NCBI GenBank assembly: GCA_009699825.1
Contig: WLNM01000063.1
Location: forward strand, 1-6,391
DNA length: 6,391 bases
From: Actinomycetota bacterium
GTDB taxonomy: Bacteria > Actinomycetota > Actinomycetes > Nanopelagicales > Nanopelagicaceae
Direction: 5' to 3'
The notes below the pieces were generated by a model. That model was given only the letters and a program-made list of their open reading frames with translations, did no database searches and was not told the DNA's origin. The translations under genes were made by a program, and so were the position numbers. Shown here piece by piece: positions 1-6,317 of this stretch (position 1 is the stretch's first letter; each line of letters begins with the position of its first letter).

Positions 1-9
1 CGTCCGTTT

Positions 10-50
10 TTGCCAATCAGAAGGTGCGGGTTCGAATCCCGTCGTCAGCT
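10..50 (+). tRNA. 3' part of a tRNA, probably tRNA-Gly(GCC); possibly a truncated attachment-site fragment
   Basis: The T arm is clear: stem GCGGG at 26-30, loop TTCGAAT at 31-37, stem CCCGT at 38-42 with one G-U pair. The acceptor 3' strand CGTCAGC lies at 43-49 and the discriminator base is T50, with no encoded CCA. Upstream, TTGCCAA at 10-16 has the form of an anticodon loop (T33, anticodon GCC, A37, A38), followed by TCAGA as the 3' anticodon stem and a four-base variable loop AGGT. U73 and the implied G1-C72 and C2-G71 pairs agree with glycine identity. However, bases 5-9 (CGTTT) do not pair with TCAGA, where an intact gene would need TCTGA. Either the gene is broken at the anticodon loop, as expected for a tRNA fragment beside an integrated element, or it is a class II tRNA read wrongly. 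The 5' half is outside the window. Confidence 0.62.
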
Positions 51-111
51 TCGTAGTCTCATGAAAGCATTCTGGTTAATGGCAGTAACCAAAAAGAAAT
101 GCAAAGTGAGC

Positions 112-142
112 AAGGGCCTTGAGGAAACTCAGGGCCCTTTTT
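112..142 (+). terminator. Rho-independent terminator after the tRNA, possibly acting both ways
   Basis: A 12-bp stem runs from 112-123 (AAGGGCCTTGAG) to 128-139 (CTCAGGGCCCTT), with one G-U pair and a GAAA tetraloop at 124-127. It is followed by T138-T142, so it fits an intrinsic terminator for rightward transcription from the tRNA. It also lies only 8 bases beyond the heliorhodopsin stop codon. In the leftward direction the same stem has no tight U tract (the RNA continues GCUCACUUU), so its use as the end of the nadE-glnA2-heliorhodopsin transcript is plausible but weaker. Confidence 0.8.
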
Positions 143-147
143 AATTC

Positions 148-909
148 TTACGGAATAAGGGTGTTGGCAAATATTTGCCATGCGAGTGCTGATTTAGCAA
201 TGAGTGAGAGCGTGATGTATGTGCGCTCTCCACGCATGTAATCAGACCATTTGCCAACCTTTTTGTACTGCAACCATTGCACGAGTGCGAATGAGTTAAA
301 GAATAAGAAAATGGTTAAGACAATTACGTAGACAAATGCTGGGGCCTTTGCATTACTTGGTCCACCAATTGCAAAAACGTGAAAGAGCAGTGCGATCCAA
401 GGAACGATGCCAGTGATGCATCCAAAAATAAATGGAAGCCATCCACCACTGCCTGGTTGCTCATACTTCTCTTGAAGCCAACCGAACAAAATCATTGAGG
501 CGTTGACGCCAAAGATTGAAATAATTGCTGAAATTTCTGAGACGCCAGTTACTTGTGCAATCAGCACGATCATTACTGATGAGCTAATTGAGTATTCAAC
601 CCAGCGGAAGTAATTGCGCTTTTGTGCTAGCCCTGCTGAATAACGTGGAAAGAATTTCGGACTAGCAACAATAAAGTGAGCAAGTGCTGAGAGTCCCAAG
701 AAGATGCCAACTGTTAGTCCGATGGGAGTGTTAAAGAGAACGATAGGTTCGGCGTAAGTTGTTCCCGGAGGACCAGACATATATTTTGCGGTAATCGGTA
801 GTGAAAAATCACTGCTGAGGGCAAGGACTGCAACCATCTGCAGTAAGTGGAAAATTCCGGCGATGATGTTGGTACGACGAAGTCCTGCTGATGTGATCTC
901 TTTACTCAT
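148..909 (-). CDS. Heliorhodopsin, 48C12-like
   Basis: A 253-residue seven-helix retinal protein that resembles the actinobacterial heliorhodopsin 48C12 along its whole length. Approximate helices are 12-32, 60-82, 100-121, 123-144, 158-180, 190-214 and 226-250, with a long A-B loop (33-59) containing the family-typical GPPGTT segment. K239 in the last helix (SLIAKSALAW) is the retinal Schiff-base lysine and E105 (FRWVEYS) the counterion, matching K241 and E107 of 48C12. H21, H78 and S235 match other residues known around the 48C12 retinal site. In this family the N terminus faces the cytoplasm, opposite to type 1 rhodopsins, and the photocycle is slow with little or no ion transport. The role is therefore thought to be sensory or regulatory. 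It lies 25 bases downstream of glnA2 on the same strand, so co-transcription is likely. No Shine-Dalgarno sequence precedes the ATG, and a palindrome occupies that place. The start is supported by the usual short N-terminal tail of the family. The identification is secure, the physiological role is not. Confidence 0.96.
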   Translation of the reverse strand: MSKEITSAGLRRTNIIAGIFHLLQMVAVLALSSDFSLPITAKYMSGPPGTTYAEPIVLFNTPIGLTVGIFLGLSALAHFIVASPKFFPRYSAGLAQKRNYFRWVEYSISSSVMIVLIAQVTGVSEISAIISIFGVNASMILFGWLQEKYEQPGSGGWLPFIFGCITGIVPWIALLFHVFAIGGPSNAKAPAFVYVIVLTIFLFFNSFALVQWLQYKKVGKWSDYMRGERTYITLSLIAKSALAWQIFANTLIP

Positions 910-910
910 G

Positions 911-926
911 GGGATAAATTTATCCC
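911..926. promoter_or_regulatory. 16-bp perfect palindrome before the heliorhodopsin start
   Basis: GGGATAAATTTATCCC is a perfect dyad lying one base before the heliorhodopsin ATG and within the 25-base gap after glnA2. As DNA it could be a dimeric repressor or activator site. As RNA it could form a 6-bp stem with an AAUU loop exactly where a ribosome would bind. On the minus strand the embedded TAAATT (917-922) matches the actinobacterial -10 pattern TAnnnT and stands 7 bases before the ATG, the layout of a leaderless promoter. No Shine-Dalgarno sequence is present in the gap. The dyad is directly seen, the function is inferred. Confidence 0.5.
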
Positions 927-934
927 ATCAAGTA

Positions 935-2245
935 TTAAAGAACTGGGATATACCGATCTAATTCGTAGGCACTTACCTGGCGGCGGTAGTCCTGCCATTC
1001 AGAGCGCTTGTTGCGAAGTACATATTCAAATACATGCTCGCCCAAAGTCTCGCGCACGAGTTCGCTCTTCTCCATCGCCAAAATAGCTTCGTTGAGATTA
1101 GTTGGCAGAGTCTGCAAATCATTAGATGCAGACAACTCGTAATTCTTTTCAATTCCTTTAAGTCCTGCTGCAATCATTACTGCGTATGCAAGGTATGGAT
1201 TGCATGCAGAATCCGGTGATCTAAATTCGATGCGTGTGGAGTTTTCTTTACCTGGTTTATACATAGGCAAACGTACTAGCGCGCCACGATCACTTGGACC
1301 CCAGTTAACGAGTGCTGGTGCTTCTCCGCCACCATGTAAACGTTTGTATGAATTAACCCATTGATTTGTAACAGCAGTTATTTCAGCAGCATGAGTCAAG
1401 ATGCCAGCGATAAATGATCGACCAATTTTGGATAAATTAAATTCTGCTTTTGGATCATAAAAAGCATTCTCTTCGCCCTTAAATAGCGAGACGTGTGTAT
1501 GCATTCCGCTTCCAGGATGATCTGTAAATGGCTTTGGCATAAAGGATGCGTAGAAACCTTGATCGAGTGCAACTTCTTTGATGACGTGACGAAATGTCAT
1601 GATGTTATCGGCAGTGCTCAAAGCATCTGCATCGCGCAAATCAATCTCTTGTTGCCCTGGTCCACCTTCGTGGTGACTAAATTCAACGGAGATTCCCATT
1701 GCTTCAAGCAACGTAATTGCTTGGCGTCTAAAGTCATGACCAACAACTGCTGGTGTGTGATCGAAGTATCCGCCTTGATCTACGGGCACCGGCGCTTCAC
1801 CTGCTTCTGGTCGTGATTTAAATAAGAAGAACTCAATTTCTGGGTGCGTGTAACAGGTGTATCCCATCTGCGCTGCTTTATTTAATGTACGACGTAAAAC
1901 ATTTCGTGGGTCTGCAGGTGATGGCGAACCATCAGGCATTGTGATGTCACAGAACATGCGCGCAGCACCTGGTGCTTCTGTGCGCCACGGCAAGATTGAA
2001 AACGTTGCAGGATCTGGCTTTGCCAACATGTCAGATTCTGTAACGCGAGCAAATCCTTCGATGGCCGAACCATCAAAACCAATTCCTTCGGCGAATGCGT
2101 TCTCTAATTCAGCTGGTGCAATAGCAACGGATTTAAGAAAGCCCAAAACATCTGTGAACCACAAACGTACGAATCGGATGTTGCGTTCTTCAAGAGTGCG
2201 AATAACAAACTCTTGCTGTTTAGACATTTCTTGTTCTGGGGACAT
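935..2245 (-). CDS. glnA2: Type I glutamine synthetase-like enzyme, GlnA2 subfamily
   Basis: A 436-residue ATP-dependent glutamate-ammonia ligase family protein, closest in memory to mycobacterial GlnA2 (Rv2222c, about 446 residues). The N-terminal beta-grasp domain covers about 7-105 and the catalytic domain about 112-436. Visible active-site positions are E136 and E138 (HPEIEFF), E193 and E200 (HHEGGPGQQE), H249 (MHTHVS), the flap glutamate E308 (GGGEAP), R338, E340 and R342 (TRIEFRSPD), and D58 from the neighbouring subunit. The regulatory tyrosine of adenylylated enzymes is absent: the NLYDLP site reads DLQTLP, with Q378 at the tyrosine. The usual DGSS motif reads DGSA (A61). By homology M7 (2227) is the likelier start because mycobacterial GlnA2 aligns from there; neither start has a strong ribosome site. 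It lies 42 bases after nadE and 25 before the heliorhodopsin. Streptomyces GlnA2 is reported to glutamylate polyamines, so the substrate could be a polyamine rather than ammonia. Confidence 0.93.
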   Translation of the reverse strand: MSPEQEMSKQQEFVIRTLEERNIRFVRLWFTDVLGFLKSVAIAPAELENAFAEGIGFDGSAIEGFARVTESDMLAKPDPATFSILPWRTEAPGAARMFCDITMPDGSPSPADPRNVLRRTLNKAAQMGYTCYTHPEIEFFLFKSRPEAGEAPVPVDQGGYFDHTPAVVGHDFRRQAITLLEAMGISVEFSHHEGGPGQQEIDLRDADALSTADNIMTFRHVIKEVALDQGFYASFMPKPFTDHPGSGMHTHVSLFKGEENAFYDPKAEFNLSKIGRSFIAGILTHAAEITAVTNQWVNSYKRLHGGGEAPALVNWGPSDRGALVRLPMYKPGKENSTRIEFRSPDSACNPYLAYAVMIAAGLKGIEKNYELSASNDLQTLPTNLNEAILAMEKSELVRETLGEHVFEYVLRNKRSEWQDYRRQVSAYELDRYIPVL

Positions 2246-2287
2246 AGGCAGATAGTGCCAAAGCCTCGTTACGGCAATGTTACGAAA

Positions 2288-3949
2288 TTACGCTTCGCTC
2301 CAGCGTGTAGTCATCGGCAGACGGCGATCTTTTCCGAATGCACGGGCTGAAACCTTTGTGCCAGGTGGATATTGGCGGCGCTTGTATTCAGCCTTATCTA
2401 CTAAACCAATAACGCGCATCACAAGTGCCCTATCAAAACCTGCGGCAATTAACGCAGATGATCCTTGATCTCCATCAACGTATCGCGTTAAGAGTTGGTC
2501 TAATAATTCATACTCTGGCAGTGAATCTGAATCCTTCTGATCAGGACGTAATTCAGCGCTCGGTTCTTTCTCAATCGAGCGAACAGGAATTGGTGCTACT
2601 TCGCCACGAGCAACAGCTTGTGCATTTCTCCAACTAGCTAGTGCCCATACATCTGTTTTATAAATATCTTTAATCGGTGCGAATCCGCCAACGGCATCGC
2701 CATACAGAGTCGAATACCCAACTGCGAGTTCTGATTTATTTCCTGTTGCCAGGACGAGGTGGCCTTCTTGATTAGAAATACCCATCAACGTTGTACCGCG
2801 CACGCGGGCTTGAATATTTTCTGCCGCCACTCCTTTAAGAGTTATGGACTGCATAAATGATTCGACCATTGGCTCGATTGCTACGGTTTTAAAGTGAATG
2901 CCTGTGTTTGCGGCAAAAGCTGTGGCATCTTCAACAGAGTGATCGGATGAATACTTACTTGGCATTGCAACGCCGTTAACGCACTGAGCGCCCAGAGCAT
3001 CGACAGCAATTGCTGCAACGAGTGCGGAATCTATTCCGCCAGATAAACCAACGACTACGGATCTAAATTTATTCTTGGCAACGTAATCGCGAAGTCCCAT
3101 GACAAGGGCGTTCCAGATTTCTTGGTGATCACTCATTCGTGGCGCAACTGCAGGAGCAACGACATCCGATGCTTCTGCGCCGCTCTCTGAAATTACATAG
3201 TCTGGCTTGGAAGTCTGTGTTGCCGATTCGATGTCAACGACTATGAGTTGGTCTTCAAATTGTGCGGCGCGAGAAATTACAGAGCCCTGTGCATCAACAA
3301 CGATGGTGTCGCCATCAAAGACCAAATCATCTTGGCCGCCAGTCATGTTGACGTATGCAAGTGGTGCGCCAACTTCTTCAGCTCGCTTTTGCACAAGTGC
3401 TAGTCGTGCATCATCTTTATTTCGCTCATACGGTGAACCATTTGGAACAAGGACAAGTCCTGGTTTGCGGGCTGCAAGATCTGCCAATGAGTGCCAGATG
3501 TCTTCACAGATTGCGATACCTATATCTACGCCTTTGACTCGAACCACCAGCGTTGAATCCCCCGGCACGAAGTTTCGGAACTCATCAAAAACGCCATAGT
3601 TGGGCAGATGACGTTTTGTATATGTTGCTACAACTTTTGCACCATGAATGATGGCGACATTATTTTGTGGAGCACCTGTTGGAGATTCATCGAGATAGCC
3701 GACCACCGAAACAATGGCTGGATCAAGTGCTGAAACAAGTTGTGCTAGCGCGTTCTTGCTTGCACTTCTAAATGATGCGCGCATCGCAAGATCTTCAACG
3801 GGATAGCCAGTTAGAACCATCTCAGGAAAAACAACGACATCAGCGGATGCCTTCACTGCATCAGATGTGTATTTCGCAACGAGCGCAGCATTACCCGCAA
3901 GATCACCAACTGTTGGGTTGATCTGTGCCAGAGCCACACGCAACTTCAT
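2288..3949 (-). CDS. nadE: Glutamine-dependent NAD+ synthetase
   Basis: A 553-residue cytosolic enzyme that makes NAD+ from deamido-NAD+ and ATP, the last step of NAD+ synthesis, using ammonia released from glutamine. The N-terminal nitrilase-type glutaminase domain (about 1-260) shows the triad E43 (FPEM), K112 (YTKRHLPNYG) and C148 (ICEDIW). The C-terminal synthetase domain (about 275-545) has the ATP pyrophosphatase loop SGGIDSA at 303-309, KYSSDHS at 332-338, TGNKSE at 402-407 and GDAVGGFAPIKD at 417-428. The length is that of the compact two-domain form (about 550 residues, as in Rhodobacter), clearly shorter than the roughly 680-residue mycobacterial enzyme. It is first in the minus-strand cluster. 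The ATG at 3949 is preceded either by a poor Shine-Dalgarno match (AGTAGG, 8 bases away) or by a -10-like TAGGCT placed for leaderless transcription. Complete, with all recognisable catalytic residues present. Confidence 0.97.
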   Translation of the reverse strand: MKLRVALAQINPTVGDLAGNAALVAKYTSDAVKASADVVVFPEMVLTGYPVEDLAMRASFRSASKNALAQLVSALDPAIVSVVGYLDESPTGAPQNNVAIIHGAKVVATYTKRHLPNYGVFDEFRNFVPGDSTLVVRVKGVDIGIAICEDIWHSLADLAARKPGLVLVPNGSPYERNKDDARLALVQKRAEEVGAPLAYVNMTGGQDDLVFDGDTIVVDAQGSVISRAAQFEDQLIVVDIESATQTSKPDYVISESGAEASDVVAPAVAPRMSDHQEIWNALVMGLRDYVAKNKFRSVVVGLSGGIDSALVAAIAVDALGAQCVNGVAMPSKYSSDHSVEDATAFAANTGIHFKTVAIEPMVESFMQSITLKGVAAENIQARVRGTTLMGISNQEGHLVLATGNKSELAVGYSTLYGDAVGGFAPIKDIYKTDVWALASWRNAQAVARGEVAPIPVRSIEKEPSAELRPDQKDSDSLPEYELLDQLLTRYVDGDQGSSALIAAGFDRALVMRVIGLVDKAEYKRRQYPPGTKVSARAFGKDRRLPMTTRWSEA

Positions 3950-4026
3950 ACATTAAGCCTACTTCTAGTACCCTTGCACTCGTACCCAGGGACTTCGCTT
4001 GAAGCCTTGAGGCTGGAGGTCTTTAC
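3950..4026. promoter_or_regulatory. Divergent promoter region between nadE and panB
   Basis: These 77 bases separate two divergently read units and must contain, or overlap, the promoters of both if each is transcribed from here. Leftward, TAGGCT (complement of 3956-3961) fits the TAnnnT -10 pattern and ends 6 bases before the nadE ATG. Rightward, TACCCT at 3969-3974 is a weak -10 candidate, and no convincing -35 is seen for either. No clear operator dyad was found. Confidence 0.45.
4015..4019 (+). promoter_or_regulatory. Shine-Dalgarno site of panB
   Basis: GGAGG lies 7 bases before the ATG at 4027, the strongest ribosome binding site among the complete genes of the window. It fixes the panB start and contrasts with the weak or missing sites before nadE, glnA2, the heliorhodopsin and the MFS gene. 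Confidence 0.85.
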
Positions 4027-4839
4027 ATGGAATCCCTATATGGCGGAGCCACGCATCGTCGCGTCACCATTTCCGATTTAGCAGAAGCAAAAAAGCGCGG
4101 TGAAAAATGGCCCATGCTTACATCCTATGAACAGATGAGTGCGTCCATTTTTGATGAAGCCGGTATCCCAGTTTTGCTTGTGGGAGATAGCGCAGGCAAT
4201 AACTTCTTAGGTTTTGAAAACACAATTCCTGTAACCGTTAACGAAATGATTCCGTTAGTGCGAGCTGTTGTGCTGGCTTCAAAGCGCGCAATGGTTGTAG
4301 CTGACTTGCCATTTGGTTCGTATGAAGAATCTGTCGAACAAGCATTGGCAACTGCGATTCGCTTCTTTAAAGAAGCCGGGGCCATGGCTGTAAAGATCGA
4401 GGGCGCTCGCATCGCCCACGTTGAAAAATTAGTGGCAGCAGGAATTCCAGTAATGGGTCACCTTGGTTTTACTCCGCAATCCCTGCACCAGTTGGGCGGA
4501 TACAAAGTGCAGGGCAGGACCGATGGTGATGCAATTGTTGAAGCAGCCCTTGCCCTAGAAAAAGCAGGTGCTTTCGCGGTCGTTCTGGAGTTGGTCCCTG
4601 CCGAATTATCAGCACGAATTACTAAGGCGCTATCTATTCCAACAATCGGAATTGGTGCTGGGGTTGATTGTGATTCACAAGTGCTGGTTTGGACAGATTT
4701 AATGGGCATTACTAAGAATCCACCCAAGTTGGCCAAGGCCTATCGCAATCTGCGCAGTGAAATGATTGATGCAACGAAGGAGTGGGCTGGTGATGTCGCA
4801 GCATCTCGTTTTCCAAGTACCGAGCAATCCTTTAAGTAA
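4027..4839 (+). CDS. panB: 3-methyl-2-oxobutanoate hydroxymethyltransferase (ketopantoate hydroxymethyltransferase)
   Basis: A 270-residue cytosolic enzyme that transfers a hydroxymethyl group from 5,10-methylenetetrahydrofolate to 2-oxoisovalerate, giving ketopantoate, the committed step toward pantothenate and coenzyme A. It is a single TIM-barrel domain of normal family length. Conserved motifs appear in order: MLTSYEQ at 30-36, VGDSAGNN with metal ligand D54 at 52-59, ADLPFGSY with D93 at 92-99, VKIEG with K123 and E125 at 122-126, GHLGFTPQS at 144-152, GGYKVQGR at 157-164, LELVP with the catalytic glutamate E189 at 187-191, and TIGIGAG at 206-212. The C-terminal EQSFK resembles the usual EHSFH ending. 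It is read from its own GGAGG site and is followed after 9 bases by an MFS gene, so the two are probably one transcript. No other pantothenate gene is in the window. Confidence 0.97.
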   Translation: MESLYGGATHRRVTISDLAEAKKRGEKWPMLTSYEQMSASIFDEAGIPVLLVGDSAGNNFLGFENTIPVTVNEMIPLVRAVVLASKRAMVVADLPFGSYEESVEQALATAIRFFKEAGAMAVKIEGARIAHVEKLVAAGIPVMGHLGFTPQSLHQLGGYKVQGRTDGDAIVEAALALEKAGAFAVVLELVPAELSARITKALSIPTIGIGAGVDCDSQVLVWTDLMGITKNPPKLAKAYRNLRSEMIDATKEWAGDVAASRFPSTEQSFK

Positions 4840-4848
4840 TATCAGACG

Positions 4849-6129
4849 GTGAGTAAATTTGCGATAGACCTATCGCCATTAAAGAAATATCCCGATTTTC
4901 GAAACTTATGGACATCCGGACTGATTTCTTACCTAGGTTCGATGGTCACATATGTAGCTATTCCCTTTCAGATCAAGGAACTCACCAACTCTTACGTGGC
5001 CGTCGGAGTTGTCGGTGCCATCGAAATCATTCCACTGATTTTATTTGGCCTCTATGGCGGAGTTTTGGCGGACTATGTTGACCGCAAAAAAATGGTGTGG
5101 GCAACAGAGGCTGCCGCCCTAGTTTTATCTGCCATCTTGCTCCTTAACTCACTTAGCTCCGAACCTAAAGTGTGGGTCATTTATGTGATGGCCGGATTGT
5201 TTGCAACCGTTGATGGATTGCAGCGCCCCAGTGCGGATGCAATTTTGCCCCGCATTGTTGGGCACAAAGATTTGCCTGCAGCGAGTGCCTTAATGAGTCT
5301 TCGTTGGCAGATGGGTGTCATTATCGGACCAACGATTGGTGGCATCGTTATTTCAACAATCTCTATCTCTGCAGGTTATGGTTTCGATGTTATTACTTTT
5401 CTGGTTTCACTGATTTTTCTTGCACGAGTGGGATCGGTACCTGCCAATCCAGAGGCTGAAAAGCCATCCCTGCGTGGATTATTAGATGGAATTAAATATG
5501 CATTTAGTCGCCAGGATTTATTGGGAACATATCTCATTGATTTAGCTGCAATGTTTTTTGCGATGCCAACTGCGCTCTATCCGTTCTGGGCAGATCAACT
5601 TGGCGCACCTTGGGCACTCGGATTTTTGTACGCCGCCGTAACTGCGGGATCAGTAGTCGTTACGTTGACAAGTGGATGGGTTAAGACATACCGATTCCAC
5701 GGTCGAGCCATCATGTGGGCAGCAATTGGGTGGGGCACAGCAATTACATTGGCAGGGATATCAAACTCTCTGATTCTGGTCCTCTTGTTTTTAGCAATCG
5801 CAGGTGGGGCCGACATGATTAGTGCGCTCTTTCGAGGAACGATCTGGAACCAGAGCATCCCGGATAATCTTCGCGGCCGATTAGCTGGTATCGAATTACT
5901 TTCCTATTCCATTGGTCCCTTAGCCGGACAACTTCGTGCAGCGTCCATGGCAGCTGCTACATCGCTGACTTTTTCAGTAACCGCAGGAGGTCTCATCTGC
6001 GTATTTATGGTTGCATTACTGGCGAGTTTTTTACCTAAATTTAGAAAATATGACGCCGAAACGAACGAATTTGCGGTTGCAATGAGAAAAATTCGTGAAT
6101 TGGAGCAAAAAAGCACCGACGAAAAGTAA
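4849..6129 (+). CDS. MFS transporter, EntS-like (MFS_3 type) exporter
   Basis: A 426-residue membrane protein with about 12 predicted helices in two halves, joined by a polar stretch around 196-222. GGVLADYVDRKK at 70-81 is MFS motif A in the loop between helices 2 and 3, and LQRPSADAILPR at 124-135 is typical of the EntS / MFS_3 branch, known for export of enterobactin and various drugs. The C-terminal tail (from about 396) is charged and cytoplasmic. The gene starts with GTG at 4849, 9 bases after panB, with only a weak ribosome site; the next methionine (M32) would remove the first helix, so GTG is preferred. The short spacing suggests an operon with panB, but the substrate cannot be told from sequence. 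No siderophore genes are near, so enterobactin export should not be assumed. Confidence 0.88.
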   Translation: MSKFAIDLSPLKKYPDFRNLWTSGLISYLGSMVTYVAIPFQIKELTNSYVAVGVVGAIEIIPLILFGLYGGVLADYVDRKKMVWATEAAALVLSAILLLNSLSSEPKVWVIYVMAGLFATVDGLQRPSADAILPRIVGHKDLPAASALMSLRWQMGVIIGPTIGGIVISTISISAGYGFDVITFLVSLIFLARVGSVPANPEAEKPSLRGLLDGIKYAFSRQDLLGTYLIDLAAMFFAMPTALYPFWADQLGAPWALGFLYAAVTAGSVVVTLTSGWVKTYRFHGRAIMWAAIGWGTAITLAGISNSLILVLLFLAIAGGADMISALFRGTIWNQSIPDNLRGRLAGIELLSYSIGPLAGQLRAASMAAATSLTFSVTAGGLICVFMVALLASFLPKFRKYDAETNEFAVAMRKIRELEQKSTDEK

Positions 6130-6190
6130 TTTTGGCGAAAAATTGGACAATTTTTTTAATTTGTACATCGATTTTTTTACCGAAATGCAC

Positions 6191-6234
6191 AAAAAAAGAT
6201 AAAAATAAATTTGCGACACGCGCTATCTTTTTTT
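6191..6234 (+). terminator. Perfect 11-bp inverted repeat ending in a T tract, possible terminator of panB-MFS
   Basis: AAAAAAAGATA at 6191-6201 is exactly complementary to TATCTTTTTTT at 6224-6234, with 22 bases between them that include a small GCG-ACA-CGC hairpin. The T7 ending suits termination of the MFS gene 62 bases upstream, but the stem is nearly all A-T and the loop is long, so it could equally be a binding site or chance in AT-rich DNA. Confidence 0.4.
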
Positions 6235-6242
6235 ACCTATTT

Positions 6243-6267
6243 ACTGGCATTACGGCGCAATTCCAGT
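6243..6267. repeat. Imperfect inverted repeat upstream of the last gene
   Basis: ACTGGCATT at 6243-6251 and AATTCCAGT at 6259-6267 form 9-base arms with one mismatch around the loop ACGGCGC. It lies about 60 bases before the last gene, where an operator or leader hairpin could act. There is no T tract after it, so it is not a terminator on the + strand. Confidence 0.35.
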
Positions 6268-6317
6268 CACACTTATCCACGAACAGGTTTGGGTGACGGA
6301 TCCGAACCATTCCGAAT

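Noticed and set aside
1..50. tRNA-Thr or tRNA-Leu as identity of the left-edge tRNA
   Set aside because: Thr would need a GGT, CGT or TGT anticodon in the visible loop, which reads GCC. Leu would need A73 and a paired long variable arm; T50 and the lack of a clear arm helix argue against it. Leu or Ser is not fully excluded because the 5' half is missing.
73..91. Hairpin TGGTTA / TAACCA between the tRNA and the terminator
   Set aside because: It is a perfect 6-bp stem with a 7-base loop and weak outer pairing (GCATT with AATGC), but there is nothing to link it to a function. It could be a remnant of an attachment region or chance.
148..909. Proton-pumping type 1 rhodopsin (actinorhodopsin or proteorhodopsin), common in the same organisms
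   Set aside because: The sequence follows heliorhodopsin 48C12, with glutamate E105 as counterion, histidines H21 and H78, and the GPPGTT A-B loop, and it lacks the pump-type helix C motif.
1493..1816. A 107-codon open frame on the + strand opposite glnA2
   Set aside because: It is Cys- and His-rich without any recognisable pattern and covers conserved catalytic sequence of GlnA2 on the other strand.
1857..2255. A 132-codon open frame on the + strand opposite the start of glnA2
   Set aside because: It lies fully antisense to highly conserved GlnA2 sequence, has no family-like motifs, and is explained by the codon pattern of the real gene.
3207..3599. A 130-codon open frame on the + strand opposite nadE
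   Set aside because: It is Ser/Thr-rich low-information sequence antisense to the conserved glutaminase domain, so it is a shadow frame.
6141..6157. AAATT / AATTT dyad right after the MFS stop as the terminator
   Set aside because: The stem is short and only A-T, too weak to call; the dyad at 6191-6234 is the better, though still uncertain, candidate.
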